From: Gammaproteobacteria bacterium
Lineage (GTDB): Bacteria > Pseudomonadota > Gammaproteobacteria > Pseudomonadales > Pseudohongiellaceae
NCBI GenBank assembly: GCA_009692305.1
Contig: SHZK01000002.1
Span: 1 to 64,000 of the forward strand
Length of the DNA: 64,000 bases
Reading direction: 5' to 3'
Position 1 is the stretch's first letter. Every line of letters starts with the position of its first letter. Positions 17,282 through 26,592 of this stretch are shown in pieces. The translations under genes and the position numbers were made by a program. Below the pieces are notes generated by a model. That model worked only from the letters and a program-made list of their open reading frames with translations, had not been told where the DNA came from and ran no database searches.

Positions 17282-18949
17282 ATGTCACAAGAACTGTTTC
17301 AGCAATTCCTTCTAATACTCGGCTTCTCGCTGGTTGGCGCGGTTCTGCTGCAGCGGCTGCGCATGGCGACGATCGTGGCTTACATAATTGTCGGCGCGCT
17401 GATCGGCCCAGCCGCACTGGGTCTGATTGATGACCCCAGCCAGTTCAGCCTGCTCGCCGAGTTCGGCGTGGTGCTGCTGCTATTCACACTGGGGCTGGAA
17501 TTCAATTTCAAAAAAATGTTGGCGATGCGCTTCGCGGTATTCGGTGTCGGCAGCATGCAAGTCGCGGTGTGTACTGGCGTGTTTGCAATCGCCGTGTACA
17601 TGTGGGGAGCTTCCCTGCCCGCTGCCATTATAATTGCGGGTACACTGGCACTGTCCTCCACGGCTATTGTTACGCGCGAATTACTCAATAATCGCCAGAC
17701 CCACAGTCAGCATGGCCAACTCTCTATCGGGGTATTGCTGTTCCAGGATCTGATTGCCGTGGTCTTTCTGGTGCTCGTACCCGTGTTTGGCCAGCAAACC
17801 GAAGTGTCGTTGCTGGCGAACCTGACCCAGGCCGGAATCAATGCCGCCATACTACTCCTGCTGCTGCTCGCCGCCGGCAAATGGTTATTACCCATCATCT
17901 ATGCGGAGGTGGCCAGGAGCAAGTCAGAGGAAATCTTCGCGCTGACAACTCTTGTGATCGTGCTGCTCGCCGCCTGGCTTACCCACAGTTTCCAGCTGTC
18001 CATGGCTCTGGGCGGTTTTGTGACCGGCATGATGCTGGGCGAAGGCTCGTTTCATTACCAGATACAAAGTGATATACGCGCATTCCGGGACATCCTGCTT
18101 GGACTATTTTTTGTTACCATCGGCATGAGCATTGACCTGACCCTGCTGTTCAATTACTGGCCCAGAATTATTCTCTTCACCATAGGGTTGATCGCGATCA
18201 AGACGCTGGTGGTGGCGTTGTCTGTAAGGCTGTTGAGTTATGGGGCACGAGACGCATTTCGGGTTGGACTGAATCTCGCCCAGGCCGGTGAATTCGGCAT
18301 TGCCTTAATGGCACTGGCACTGGTGAACCAGATCGTGCCGTCCGAGCAGGCTTCCTTTGTCACCATCATTGCCATACTGACGATGGTGGCAAGTCCATTC
18401 CTGATCCGTCACACGGAAACTATCAGTCGCTGGCTCACGGGTGGCGATGCCTCCCTCTCGGCGCATCAACCGGGGCAGGTTGACCTCAATAACCATGTCA
18501 TTATTGGCGGCTATGGCCGGCTCGGAACCACTCTCGCGGGATTTCTGGAAGGCAATGCTATTGCATACATTGCCATCGATACCGACATCAACGTCGTGGA
18601 GAAATACCGGAAGCTGGGCAAAAATATTGTCTATGGTGACAGTCACAGCGCGGAAATCCTCGGCTACTGCAACCTCTCTTCGGCGCGGCTGGTCGTGCTT
18701 ACCTTCAAATCCATGGAACAGGGCAAGGCCGCGATCGCCTCAATCAGGCCGCGGGCACCTGATGTCGCGATTATCGTGCGCTGTCTGGAGGAAGATGGCT
18801 TCGATGAACTAATCTCACTCGGCGCTAATCTGGTATTTCCGGAGCTACTGGAGTCCAGCCTGATGATCAGTCGTCAGGCTCTGGAGATTCTCCATGTCAG
18901 TGTCGAGGACATCGACGTTCAGATGCGCAAATATCGAAACGTAGATTAA
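17282..18949 (+). CDS. CPA2 (KefB/KefC-like) cation:proton antiporter with RCK domain
   Basis: 555 residues from ATG 17282. An upstream in-frame start at 17234 would put 16 polar residues before the first helix and overlap the MoxR remnant, so I reject it. About 12 helices cover residues 5-385, with GLEFNFKK, GTLALSSTAIVTREL and NLAQAGEFGIAL typical of the Na+/H+ exchanger fold. The C-terminal RCK-N domain (HVIIGGYGRLGTTLAGFLEG, about 400) binds a nucleotide. KefB/C proteins exchange K+ for H+ under thiol or electrophile stress, but no KefF/KefG partner is adjacent, so gating is unknown. Confidence 0.88.
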   Translation: MSQELFQQFLLILGFSLVGAVLLQRLRMATIVAYIIVGALIGPAALGLIDDPSQFSLLAEFGVVLLLFTLGLEFNFKKMLAMRFAVFGVGSMQVAVCTGVFAIAVYMWGASLPAAIIIAGTLALSSTAIVTRELLNNRQTHSQHGQLSIGVLLFQDLIAVVFLVLVPVFGQQTEVSLLANLTQAGINAAILLLLLLAAGKWLLPIIYAEVARSKSEEIFALTTLVIVLLAAWLTHSFQLSMALGGFVTGMMLGEGSFHYQIQSDIRAFRDILLGLFFVTIGMSIDLTLLFNYWPRIILFTIGLIAIKTLVVALSVRLLSYGARDAFRVGLNLAQAGEFGIALMALALVNQIVPSEQASFVTIIAILTMVASPFLIRHTETISRWLTGGDASLSAHQPGQVDLNNHVIIGGYGRLGTTLAGFLEGNAIAYIAIDTDINVVEKYRKLGKNIVYGDSHSAEILGYCNLSSARLVVLTFKSMEQGKAAIASIRPRAPDVAIIVRCLEEDGFDELISLGANLVFPELLESSLMISRQALEILHVSVEDIDVQMRKYRNVD

Positions 18950-19068
18950 AAGTTAGTCGCGCGCGCCACAGCCGGCTCTGGTTCCACGGCACCGTCTGTG
19001 GGAGAATTTCGTCAGCAGGACCATGTTCAGTCCTGGTAAATCACCGAATTATTGAAAGAGGAATTCAC

Positions 19069-19452
19069 ATGTTCAGTCACATCATGCTTGGCACTAACGA
19101 CGTCCAGAAATCGAAAAAATTCTATGATGCTATTTTGGGCGCTCTCGGACACGAACCCGGTGTTATCGACGACAAGGGACGTTGTTTCTGGGTGAAGAAG
19201 ACGGGGATTTTTGGCGTTACGCGACCGCTGGACGGTGCGCCTGCATCTAATGGCAATGGCAGCACGTTCGGTTTTGCTGCGACGAGTCCGGCTGCGGCCG
19301 ATGCCTGGCATGCGGCTGGCATCGCCAATGGTGGCACTAACTGTGAAGATCCACCGGGAGTGCGTGAAGGCAGGACGGGGCAACTCTACCTGGCCTACCT
19401 GCGCGATCCTGATGGCAACAAACTGTGCGCACTGCATCGCATCAAGAATTGA
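19069..19452 (+). CDS. VOC/glyoxalase superfamily protein
   Basis: 127 residues with GAGGAAT 6 bases before ATG. It opens SHIMLGTNDVQKSKKFYDA and closes YLRDPDGNKLCALH, the paired beta-alpha-beta halves of a vicinal-oxygen-chelate fold, with metal-ligand positions at the first His and late Glu/His region. Proteins of this size are often annotated glyoxalase/bleomycin-resistance-like; true glyoxalase I activity is not implied. Confidence 0.8.
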   Translation: MFSHIMLGTNDVQKSKKFYDAILGALGHEPGVIDDKGRCFWVKKTGIFGVTRPLDGAPASNGNGSTFGFAATSPAAADAWHAAGIANGGTNCEDPPGVREGRTGQLYLAYLRDPDGNKLCALHRIKN

Positions 19453-19482
19453 TCGGCGGGAAGTTTGTGACTTAGACGGAAG

Positions 19483-19526
19483 AAGGTGTCAGATTTGCTT
19501 CAAAAAATAAATCTGACACCTTTTTT
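19483..19526. terminator. REP-like hairpin, bidirectional terminator
   Basis: Fourteen-base arms (AAGGTGTCAGATTT at 19483-19496 and its complement at 19509-19522) enclose a 12-base spacer and run into a T8 tract. It sits between the converging VOC and SRPBCC genes. Confidence 0.8.
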
Positions 19527-19546
19527 TTGACAACTTTTTTTGTTGG

Positions 19547-20041
19547 TTATTCTTCAGCCAGCGCCTTCATTCTTGCCAGGGCGCCTTCGAACATCGTGCG
19601 GCGTCCAGCCAGATTCGCATCTTTCGCCGCCTGATCCGGTAAATTAGACACATCCAGCAGGAGTGTGTAAATCAACTTCGAGCTAGTCTCACTCACTGGT
19701 CTGGCTTCCAGAAAACCGTGGTACAAATTATAGAAAGCGCCTTCTACGGCAGGTTGCGTATAACCATAGGAAAGTGGTGTTTCTGCCACCAGGATTTCGG
19801 TAACGCGTCCACCTGCCAGCACTCGCACTGAACCCATGCCACCATCGCCGGAAGCGAGTGTGCAATCAAGGTTTAACCATTCAGCGATAGCACAGTAGTC
19901 GCCGACCTTGGCCCATACTTGGTCAGCCGGTTTGGCAACATCAATTTCCATTTCAATCGTAACGTATTCGGGCTGGGCGAACACTGCACTCGTTGCGAGC
20001 AGTGAATACAGAGCAATAAATCCTGGCAATAAGCGTTTCAT
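19547..20041 (-). CDS. Exported SRPBCC (START/Bet v 1-like) protein
   Basis: 164 residues with a signal peptide ending near AVFAQ (residue 23). The mature part opens EMEIDVAKPADQVWAKVGD and includes DCTLASGDGGMGSVRVL and a final helix (GRRTMFEGALARMKALAEE), the helix-grip layout of polyketide cyclase/SRPBCC proteins, which bind hydrophobic ligands in a deep cavity. Export is unusual for the fold but seen in several marine relatives. Two cysteines (DYCAIAEWLNLDC) may be bonded. AAGGAAACCCCG precedes ATG 20041. Confidence 0.75.
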   Translation of the reverse strand: MKRLLPGFIALYSLLATSAVFAQPEYVTIEMEIDVAKPADQVWAKVGDYCAIAEWLNLDCTLASGDGGMGSVRVLAGGRVTEILVAETPLSYGYTQPAVEGAFYNLYHGFLEARPVSETSSKLIYTLLLDVSNLPDQAAKDANLAGRRTMFEGALARMKALAEE

Positions 20042-20229
20042 CGGGGTTTCCTTGTGGTAACAATAAGTGGTAACAATAAATGGTGGGCTGATGCTACAGA
20101 TTTTGCGCCAAATAGGGAATGCCTCTTGGCGTAGCCAAAAAGCTCTGCCATGGCCAAGACGCCATATAAAATATAGTAATACTCAACGCAACGGTGCTGC
20201 TTACAGCGCGTGACAATTATTCGCCGGCA

Positions 20230-20787
20230 TTAACTCCTGCTTATGAAGTCAGGCAGCATTCGCTTGAGTGTGTCATCCTTCACCAAGTAATGGTGATGCA
20301 GAGCGGCCAGCGCATGTACAGCAATAAACAAGTAGGCGGACACACCAAAAATCTCGTGTGCTTCCTCGGCAATACCAGCCAATGATTCCGAGACCGTGGC
20401 GATGCCCGGCATGGGAATGAAAAACAACTTCACTGCCTCCCCTTCTGCGCTGACAAAAATCCAACCAACTATCGGCATCGTAATCATCAGTATATACAAA
20501 TAGATTTTCATCAATGACGTCAGTCGCATTTGCCATTGCGGCGGACGCGGCAAAATTCCGGGTGGCTGCAGGCGTAAATTGACGGACAGCCGATAGGCAC
20601 CGAGCAATAACATGCACAGGCCCAGAAAGATGTGCCAATCCTCCATGGCGCCACGCAGGGGATTTTCCCGCGGAATGATTTCGTGCAACTCGATAGTCGC
20701 ATAGATTGCGAGCATCATAATCACGGTGATCCAGTGCAACGCTATAGAGAGCGGCGCATATTTCTGTTGCTGACCAAGGCTATTCAC
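20230..20787 (-). CDS. Cytochrome b561-type membrane protein
   Basis: 185 residues from GTG 20787, which has GGGAG 6 bases upstream; an ATG at 20808 would add seven residues without a ribosome site. Four helices carry histidines in b561 positions: IALHWITV, MEDWHIFLGLCML and VHALAALHHHYL. These normally hold two b hemes. Bacterial YceJ/YodB-like b561 proteins pass electrons from the quinone pool to periplasmic acceptors or oxidise superoxide. The neighbouring c-type heme protein at 21019 is a possible partner, by position only. Confidence 0.82.
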   Translation of the reverse strand: MNSLGQQQKYAPLSIALHWITVIMMLAIYATIELHEIIPRENPLRGAMEDWHIFLGLCMLLLGAYRLSVNLRLQPPGILPRPPQWQMRLTSLMKIYLYILMITMPIVGWIFVSAEGEAVKLFFIPMPGIATVSESLAGIAEEAHEIFGVSAYLFIAVHALAALHHHYLVKDDTLKRMLPDFISRS

Positions 20788-21018
20788 TGACGACTCCCTG
20801 CAATGCATTGCATTGACCGTAGATTCTGACTATTACCAGTCTGGATTCTGGATGAGGCTGCAGTCGATGGTATTGATTCAATCGAGCTATGCCGCATTTA
20901 GTGAATTAAGAGGCAGCCAGCTTAAGGGAGTATTAAAAGATGTTAATGCAGGGAGTGCCGGCGCCGACCGATGCCTGCGAACAAAAAGGGCTCCAGCTTA
21001 GTGCCATGGCCCTATGAA

Positions 21019-21891
21019 TTACTCGGCCTTCACCGCGTTCACGAAGGCTGTCAGATTCAGGAAATTCTGGCTGCTGGCACTCAGCAAAGCGCCGCCGCTA
21101 TGGTCCACGCCTCGAGGTTTGGACAGAATCAAAGAAGAGCCGCCGGGCGCAGTCTTGATGTAATTCACCAGCGTAGCGTAATTCGTGCTGAGGCTGTTCG
21201 CTTGTGAGCTGCTCACATAGTGTAAATTTGTCGGGGCGCCCGCATTCGCCGTGGCGGAATGACAGATGATGCAGGTGCTCTGAATAATCTGTGACGACAC
21301 TGTATTGGTAAACAGAGTCAGACTCGCTGGCGTGACAACTTCCTTGTCTATAGCAAATGTTAGCGGTGTACCGCTGTAGTACAACTCATTGGGCGCTGCC
21401 ATGGTGTTATACGCCAGAAATATACTCAAGCTGGCACCGGATACTCCAGCCGGGCCGAATGCGACATTGTTCACTATCGGTAAGGGCTCGCTGATCTGCA
21501 GATTTTTGGCAGGACTCGCCGCCACCAGCTTGGGCAAGGTCAGATCCCATGGCAGAAATTTGCCGGCTTGATCACGCATGAAATATTGTTGGCCGAGCGC
21601 AATAATTATATAGAGATTGCCCATTGTATTCACATGCGCGGCCTCAACCCGGATCTCTGTAGATACAGTTATGGGTTGGGAGAAACCAAAGCTGGTCTTG
21701 TAACTCACCCCATTGTCCGCCGTGGCACCGCCAAAGAATCGGGCAGTGGTGCTGGCTCCAGATCCGGTTTTGGGCAGCGCCAGCTCCGGCAGCTGTGCGT
21801 GCAGAGTTATAGGGAGAAGCATAGTCATGAGAGCCAATAAGCTTCTGACGGATTTGGATATAACTATTGTGCGTAATGAATAGTGTGGCAC
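21019..21891 (-). CDS. Exported protein with a single c-heme motif
   Basis: 290 residues from GTG 21891; signal peptide (LLALMTMLLPITLHAQ). The first two thirds are strand-rich, glycine- and threonine-rich (GSGASTTARFFGGATADNGV), resembling an extracellular beta domain. Near residue 207 comes CIICHSATANAG, a heme-binding C-x-x-C-H, and later SKPRGVDHSGG then a closing helix. The tail from about residue 195 is like a PSD1/cytochrome c domain. No named family recognised for the N-terminal part. It lies next to cytochrome b561. Confidence 0.65.
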   Translation of the reverse strand: MPHYSLRTIVISKSVRSLLALMTMLLPITLHAQLPELALPKTGSGASTTARFFGGATADNGVSYKTSFGFSQPITVSTEIRVEAAHVNTMGNLYIIIALGQQYFMRDQAGKFLPWDLTLPKLVAASPAKNLQISEPLPIVNNVAFGPAGVSGASLSIFLAYNTMAAPNELYYSGTPLTFAIDKEVVTPASLTLFTNTVSSQIIQSTCIICHSATANAGAPTNLHYVSSSQANSLSTNYATLVNYIKTAPGGSSLILSKPRGVDHSGGALLSASSQNFLNLTAFVNAVKAE

Positions 21892-22120
21892 GGCATAGCT
21901 TCTCGTTCAGATCCAATGATTGTGTAGCAGTAGAACGCCCGGATTCACAATTAAGTTACCGCATTATCAATATACATTGCAGTACTTCCTATCCCTTCAT
22001 CGCAGAAATGAGATGTGGATCAAGCTTACCGGTTTTTACTCATGCTGTACAATTCAGTGTTGCGGGGCTAATTTCAGCACCTGCGTCTGTTTTCACCACG
22101 TGCACTCTCTGGAGCCCGCC

Positions 22121-23296
22121 ATGCCTAAATCCTATCGAATCCGTTTACTGTTCCTTTCCCTGCTGCTTTCCCTGTTAAGTGCTGTGCTGCCAAGCGTGCA
22201 GGCGCAGAGCCTGGACAGCACGGCGCTATTGCTGCAGGAACTAAGCGATGCCCCGGGCCCCTCCGCATTTGAAGAAGCTGTGCGTGCGATCATGGTGCGC
22301 GAATATCAATCCCTGGGCGCTGCCATCGAATACGACGGACTCGGCTCAGTACTCGCCACGCTTCCGGACAACAGCTCCGGGCCGCGCGTTATGGTAACTG
22401 CGCACATGGACGAAGTGGGCCTGATGGTGCAATACATTACCGACGATGGTTATATTCGGGTGAAACTGCTGGGCGGCATACTGGAGCAGGCACTACCAGA
22501 CCAACGCTGGACGATTCTGGGCAGCAATGGCTCTGTAATGGCTGTTAGTGGCTTGCATACGATTCACGTGACTCCACCCGCCCTGCGCACACAAGTCTGG
22601 CCGGTGGATGATATCTTTCTCGATGTAGGCGCGCGCACTCGTGCCGAAGCCGAGGCGCTGGGCATTCGACCGGGTGATGGTATTGCTCCCTATAGCGAAT
22701 TCACTGTGCTGGCAAACGAACGATATGCCGGCAAGGCCTGGGATGATCGCGTGGGACTGGCGGTAATGCTGGCCGCCGCACGCCGCATTCAAGCCGAACG
22801 GTTACAATTGCCGGCACAAGTAATCTGGGTGGCAACGACCCAGGAAGAGATTGGTCTGCGCGGCGCCCAGACTTCCGTCGAATTGGCGCGTCCGGTACTG
22901 GGCATTTCATTGGAGGCTGGAGTCTCGGCAGATTATCCGGGCATTCGACCAACCCAGGCACAGGAGCGTCTCGGTGGTGGTCCCGGCATTTTTCTGCTGG
23001 ACAGTTCCATGATTCCGAATCGAAAACTGAGGGATTTTTTCTTTGCAGTTGCTGCCACGGCAAACATCCCTCTGCAACCAAACGTCTTGAGCGGTTACGG
23101 TGAAGATGGCGCCGAGATCCAACGTTATGACACCGGTCGACCCACGGTGAATATGACCGTGCCGACCCGTTATTTACACGGACACACCAGCATAATCCAG
23201 CGCTCCGATTTTGATCAGGCAGTCGAATTGCTGCTGCAAGTACTGCAGCGACTGGATGCGGACACAGTACTGGAACTTTCCAGCTTTGCTCCATAG
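22121..23296 (+). CDS. Exported M42-family aminopeptidase
   Basis: 391 residues from ATG 22121 (GGAGCCCGCC upstream). A signal peptide (LLFLSLLLSLLSAVLPSVQAQ) precedes a complete M42 domain: AHMDEVGLMV (first His), AWDDRVGLAV (bridging Asp), TQEEIGLRGAQ (catalytic Glu pair), ISLEAGVSADYPG and RYLHGHTSII (last His). M42 peptidases (glutamyl aminopeptidase, TET) are normally cytosolic dodecamers. An exported version suggests trimming of peptides in the periplasm. The open frame runs upstream to 21920, but the leader there is not protein-like. Confidence 0.85.
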   Translation: MPKSYRIRLLFLSLLLSLLSAVLPSVQAQSLDSTALLLQELSDAPGPSAFEEAVRAIMVREYQSLGAAIEYDGLGSVLATLPDNSSGPRVMVTAHMDEVGLMVQYITDDGYIRVKLLGGILEQALPDQRWTILGSNGSVMAVSGLHTIHVTPPALRTQVWPVDDIFLDVGARTRAEAEALGIRPGDGIAPYSEFTVLANERYAGKAWDDRVGLAVMLAAARRIQAERLQLPAQVIWVATTQEEIGLRGAQTSVELARPVLGISLEAGVSADYPGIRPTQAQERLGGGPGIFLLDSSMIPNRKLRDFFFAVAATANIPLQPNVLSGYGEDGAEIQRYDTGRPTVNMTVPTRYLHGHTSIIQRSDFDQAVELLLQVLQRLDADTVLELSSFAP

Positions 23297-23334
23297 ATAG
23301 GGATCTATGTAAAAAGTGTTATAGAGGCAGAACC

Positions 23335-24054
23335 ATGATCGAGAGAGAAGTAGATGTAGCAACCAGGGATGGCGCAATGAACACCTTCATCGTGCATCCG
23401 GAAGAAGATGGGCCCCATCCATTGGTATTATTCCTGATGGATGCGCCGGGCAAACGCGAAGAGCTGCATGACATGGCGCGCCGACTGGCAAGCGCGGGTT
23501 ATTACGTGATGTTGCCAAATCTCTATTACCGGCGCGTGCGTGAATTCCGCATTGAGAACTCCACTCGGGAAATAATGTTTGCCCACATGGATTCATTAAC
23601 GAACGCCATGGTGTGTGCTGATATTGCAGCGTTACTGGATGGCGCCGCCGCCGACAAGGCAGCGCGCAAGGGCAAGGTTGGCTGCGTTGGTTACTGTATG
23701 AGCGGACCATTTGCATTCGCTGCCGCTGCGGCCTTTCCAGACACAATCGCCGCAAGCGCATCCTTTCATGGCGTCAGACTGTTTACAGACAGCCCGGATT
23801 CTCCGCATCTGGATGCAGGCAAGATCAAGGGTGAGATGTATTTCGGTTGTGCCGAGACTGATGTCTATGCACCAACACAGATGATTGCAGACCTAGAAAT
23901 ATTCCTCGCAGGAACTACACTAAAATTCCGGATTGAATGGTACCCCGGCACCGAGCACGGCTTCGTGTTCCCCTTGCGTCAGGGCAAGTACAACAAGGCA
24001 GCGGCCGAACGCCACTGGAAAAGACTGTTGGCGATGTTCAACCGCTGCCTTTAA
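23335..24054 (+). CDS. Dienelactone hydrolase family protein
   Basis: 239 residues; AGAGGCAGAACC precedes ATG. Alpha/beta-hydrolase triad in dienelactone hydrolase form: GCVGYCMSGPFA (Cys nucleophile, about 123), CAETDVYAP (Asp) and GTEHGFVFP (His). Cytosolic. DLH proteins open lactone rings in chlorocatechol and related ring cleavage routes, and many paralogs act on other esters. Convergent with the MBL gene at 24065, with only 10 bp between stops. Confidence 0.85.
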   Translation: MIEREVDVATRDGAMNTFIVHPEEDGPHPLVLFLMDAPGKREELHDMARRLASAGYYVMLPNLYYRRVREFRIENSTREIMFAHMDSLTNAMVCADIAALLDGAAADKAARKGKVGCVGYCMSGPFAFAAAAAFPDTIAASASFHGVRLFTDSPDSPHLDAGKIKGEMYFGCAETDVYAPTQMIADLEIFLAGTTLKFRIEWYPGTEHGFVFPLRQGKYNKAAAERHWKRLLAMFNRCL

Positions 24055-24064
24055 TGCGCTGCAA

Positions 24065-25048
24065 TCAGGGTGCGACTTCCATCCCATCGCGCCCGACCAG
24101 GATAGGGCCCTTGTAAAAATCACTCATGCCCTGAATGAATTGCGCTTCGGCCTGATCGGTAGGTGGAATCGACGGAAACAAATGGGTCAGGGCGAGTTTT
24201 TTCACTCCGACTTCTTGCGCCAAGCGAGCCAATGCCAACGACTCGGCATGATAATCCATACCTTCTTCTATCATCGCCACCTGGCGCAGATTATTGCTAT
24301 TGCGTGCCAAGGTAATCGCCGCGTTGAATATTTGTGCATTCTCCACCTCGCTGATCAGCAGGTCGGCATCGCGCGCTCCCTCAGCAAATTCAGCACAGAC
24401 TTTCGTGTCGCCAGACACGACGATGCTTTGGCCCTGATATTCAAAACGATAACCTACCGCAGGTTCTATGGGTTGATGACAGACATTGAACATCGTCACT
24501 TTGAGCCCCTGCTCTTCGAAGATCACACCGGGGGTGTGCTCGGTTACGATTGGCTCCATCACTGCAGCGCTGAATTTGTCACCGTGATGCGCCAGGCGAT
24601 AATCGAGATCCAGTTTATAGGTGGCAGCAATGCCTGCCATGACTTCTTTGGCACCAGTTGGACCGCGCACGGGAATTGCCGCGGCATTGCCGGCAATGGC
24701 GAAATTGAGCAGGATCTCACCGATACCGATGAAATGGTCCGAATGATAATGGGTAAAGAAAATTCCGGTGAGATCGCGAATGCCGGCCTGGTTCAGCGGG
24801 ACGATACAATTGCGTCCCGTGTCTACCAGAAACACCCGGGCACCGGCGATGATTGCCGTGCAAGCGGTGGCGCGAGCCGGATTCGGTATTGGCACACCAG
24901 TGCCGAGCAGGATCGCTGACAGGCCTGCATTCGGATCGAGTGTACGCGGCGGAATGGCGCCGGCGAGCACCTGTGCATTCAACCCGTTGCTAAGCAACAG
25001 CAACACCGCAGCAAACAAGGTCGGAATCGCGCTTTTCAATTTATTCAA
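24065..25048 (-). CDS. Exported RNase Z-like metallo-beta-lactamase hydrolase
   Basis: 327 residues. I choose TTG 25048 because AGGCAGGAG lies 6-8 bases upstream; a longer ORF to 25132 would overlap metY. Signal peptide: FAAVLLLLSNGLNAQ. The domain opens LLGTGVPIPNPARA, as in arylsulfatase/RNase Z-type MBL enzymes, then THYHSDHFIGIGEIL (zinc motif), SGDTKVCAEF, and HAESL and LTHLFPS histidines near the end. Exported relatives hydrolyse phosphodiesters, sulfate esters or lactones; RNA processing is excluded by export. Substrate unknown. Confidence 0.75.
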   Translation of the reverse strand: MNKLKSAIPTLFAAVLLLLSNGLNAQVLAGAIPPRTLDPNAGLSAILLGTGVPIPNPARATACTAIIAGARVFLVDTGRNCIVPLNQAGIRDLTGIFFTHYHSDHFIGIGEILLNFAIAGNAAAIPVRGPTGAKEVMAGIAATYKLDLDYRLAHHGDKFSAAVMEPIVTEHTPGVIFEEQGLKVTMFNVCHQPIEPAVGYRFEYQGQSIVVSGDTKVCAEFAEGARDADLLISEVENAQIFNAAITLARNSNNLRQVAMIEEGMDYHAESLALARLAQEVGVKKLALTHLFPSIPPTDQAEAQFIQGMSDFYKGPILVGRDGMEVAP

Positions 25049-25070
25049 AATATACTCCTGCCTGGTTCTA

Positions 25071-26339
25071 TTATGCTGCCAGTGCCTGTTCGATATCGGC
25101 GATGATATCATCAATGTGCTCAATGCCGACACAGATGCGAATCATCTCCGGCTTCACGCCCGCGGTGAGTTGCTCTGCTTCTGATAACTGTCGATGCGTG
25201 GTCGATGCCGGATGACAAGCTAACGACTTCGCGTCACCTATATTGACCAGACGCTTGATCATTTGCAACGCATCGTAGAATTTTACGCCGGCATCAAAAC
25301 CGCCCTTGATACCGAATGACAACAGTGAGGCAGGCACACCTCCGCAATATTTCTGCGCCAGACTGTTGCGCGGGTCATCTTTCAATCCGGCGAAATTGAC
25401 CCATTGCACTTTCTTGTGCGCCTTCAGGTAATTCGCCACCGCCATTGCATTCTCGCAATGCCGTTCCATGCGCAGACTCAACGTTTCGAGGCCCTGTAAA
25501 ATCTGGAATGCATTCATCGGCGACAAGGCTGAGCCCGTGTTGCGCAGCGGTACCGTGCGGGCGCGGCCGATGAAAGCGGCCTCACCCAGGGCCTCGGTGT
25601 ATACCACCCCATGATAGGACGCTTCCGGTTCATTCAATTCAGGATAGCGTTGCCTGTGCGTGGCCCAGGGGAATTTGCCGGAGTCGACAATGATGCCGCC
25701 AATGGAAGTGCCGTGACCGCCAATATATTTGGTAAGTGAATGCACAACGATGTCGGCCCCGAATTCAATCGGACGGCACAACGCCGGTGTCGCCACGGTA
25801 TTGTCCACAATTACTGCCACGCCATGTTTGTGGGCAGCCTTGCAGACCGGTTCCAGGTCGATGATATTTCCAGCCGGATTGCCTATCGTTTCGCAATACA
25901 CGGCCTTGGTCTTGCCATCGATGAGCGCTTCGATTGCCACAGCCGAATCATCCTTGGCAAAGCGCACTTCAATACCGAGACTTGGCAACATGTGAGCGAA
26001 CAGTGTGTAGGTGCCGCCATATAACTGCGGTGTAGAAATAATATTGTCACCTGCCCTGGCGATGGTAAGTATGGCGTAATTTATCGCCGCCATTCCAGAG
26101 GACACCGCTAGTGCTGCAAGACCACCTTCAAGCGCCGCCACGCGTTTTTCCAGCACATCATTGGTCGGGTTCATGATGCGCGAATAAATATTGCCGGGCA
26201 CGGCCAGATTGAACAGGTCGGCGCCATGTTGGGCATTATCAAACTCGAAGGCGACAGTCTGATAAATTGGCACTGCCACCGCTTTGGTGGTGGGGTCCGT
26301 GGTATAGCCTGCATGAATAGCCAGAGTTTCCTTTTTCAT
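25071..26339 (-). CDS. metY: O-acetylhomoserine sulfhydrylase (MetY-type)
   Basis: 422 residues from ATG 26339, GGAG 7 bases upstream. Cys/Met metabolism PLP fold type I: YGGTYTLFAHMLP, DNTVATPALCRP and SLTKYIGGHGTSIGG with the PLP lysine near 205, then ACHPASTTHRQLS. The length and the insert with HRQRYPELNEPEASYHG mark the O-acetylhomoserine aminocarboxypropyltransferase branch, which makes homocysteine from sulfide. Downstream of a duplicated aminotransferase end (stop 26363), suggesting it once followed that gene in an operon. Confidence 0.9.
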   Translation of the reverse strand: MKKETLAIHAGYTTDPTTKAVAVPIYQTVAFEFDNAQHGADLFNLAVPGNIYSRIMNPTNDVLEKRVAALEGGLAALAVSSGMAAINYAILTIARAGDNIISTPQLYGGTYTLFAHMLPSLGIEVRFAKDDSAVAIEALIDGKTKAVYCETIGNPAGNIIDLEPVCKAAHKHGVAVIVDNTVATPALCRPIEFGADIVVHSLTKYIGGHGTSIGGIIVDSGKFPWATHRQRYPELNEPEASYHGVVYTEALGEAAFIGRARTVPLRNTGSALSPMNAFQILQGLETLSLRMERHCENAMAVANYLKAHKKVQWVNFAGLKDDPRNSLAQKYCGGVPASLLSFGIKGGFDAGVKFYDALQMIKRLVNIGDAKSLACHPASTTHRQLSEAEQLTAGVKPEMIRICVGIEHIDDIIADIEQALAA

Positions 26340-26362
26340 TCGCTTTTCTCCTGATTTTCTTA

Positions 26363-26589
26363 TCATCTTTTGTTTGTTTCAGACATTACTTGCACAAGAC
26401 TTTTATCGAGCTTTTCCACCAACTCATCGATATGTGTATCCTGAATTATAAATGGCAGTGCCAACAAGACGTGATCGCCGCTCTGACCATCAATGCTGCC
26501 CCCCATAGGATAGCAGATCAAGCCATTATCGAGAGCCGCTCGTTTCAATTGCCTGTGCAGGCCAAGCGCGTTAGCAAAACCTGCCTTGC
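26363..26589 (-). pseudogene. Duplicated C-terminal fragment of the class III aminotransferase
   Basis: Positions 26380-26589 match 29525-29734 (the 3' end of the intact aminotransferase) with six base differences in 210. The fragment encodes LKRAALDNGLICYPMGG and onward to VMSETNKR, stop at 26363. Its end differs from the intact gene's VMSGR, so it preserves a different, possibly original, stop region. It breaks off at 26589, where unrelated sequence leading into a transposase remnant begins. Confidence 0.85.
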
Positions 26590-26592
26590 GGT

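Noticed and set aside
20809-21018. Small plus-strand gene between cytochrome b561 and the c-heme protein
   Set aside because: The available frame (from 20813) has no ribosome site or recognisable features; I treat it as a promoter-bearing intergenic gap.
26339-26380. SAM riboswitch upstream of metY
   Set aside because: Only 23 bp separate the metY start from the aminotransferase fragment stop, and I see no SAM-I or SAM-II fold there.
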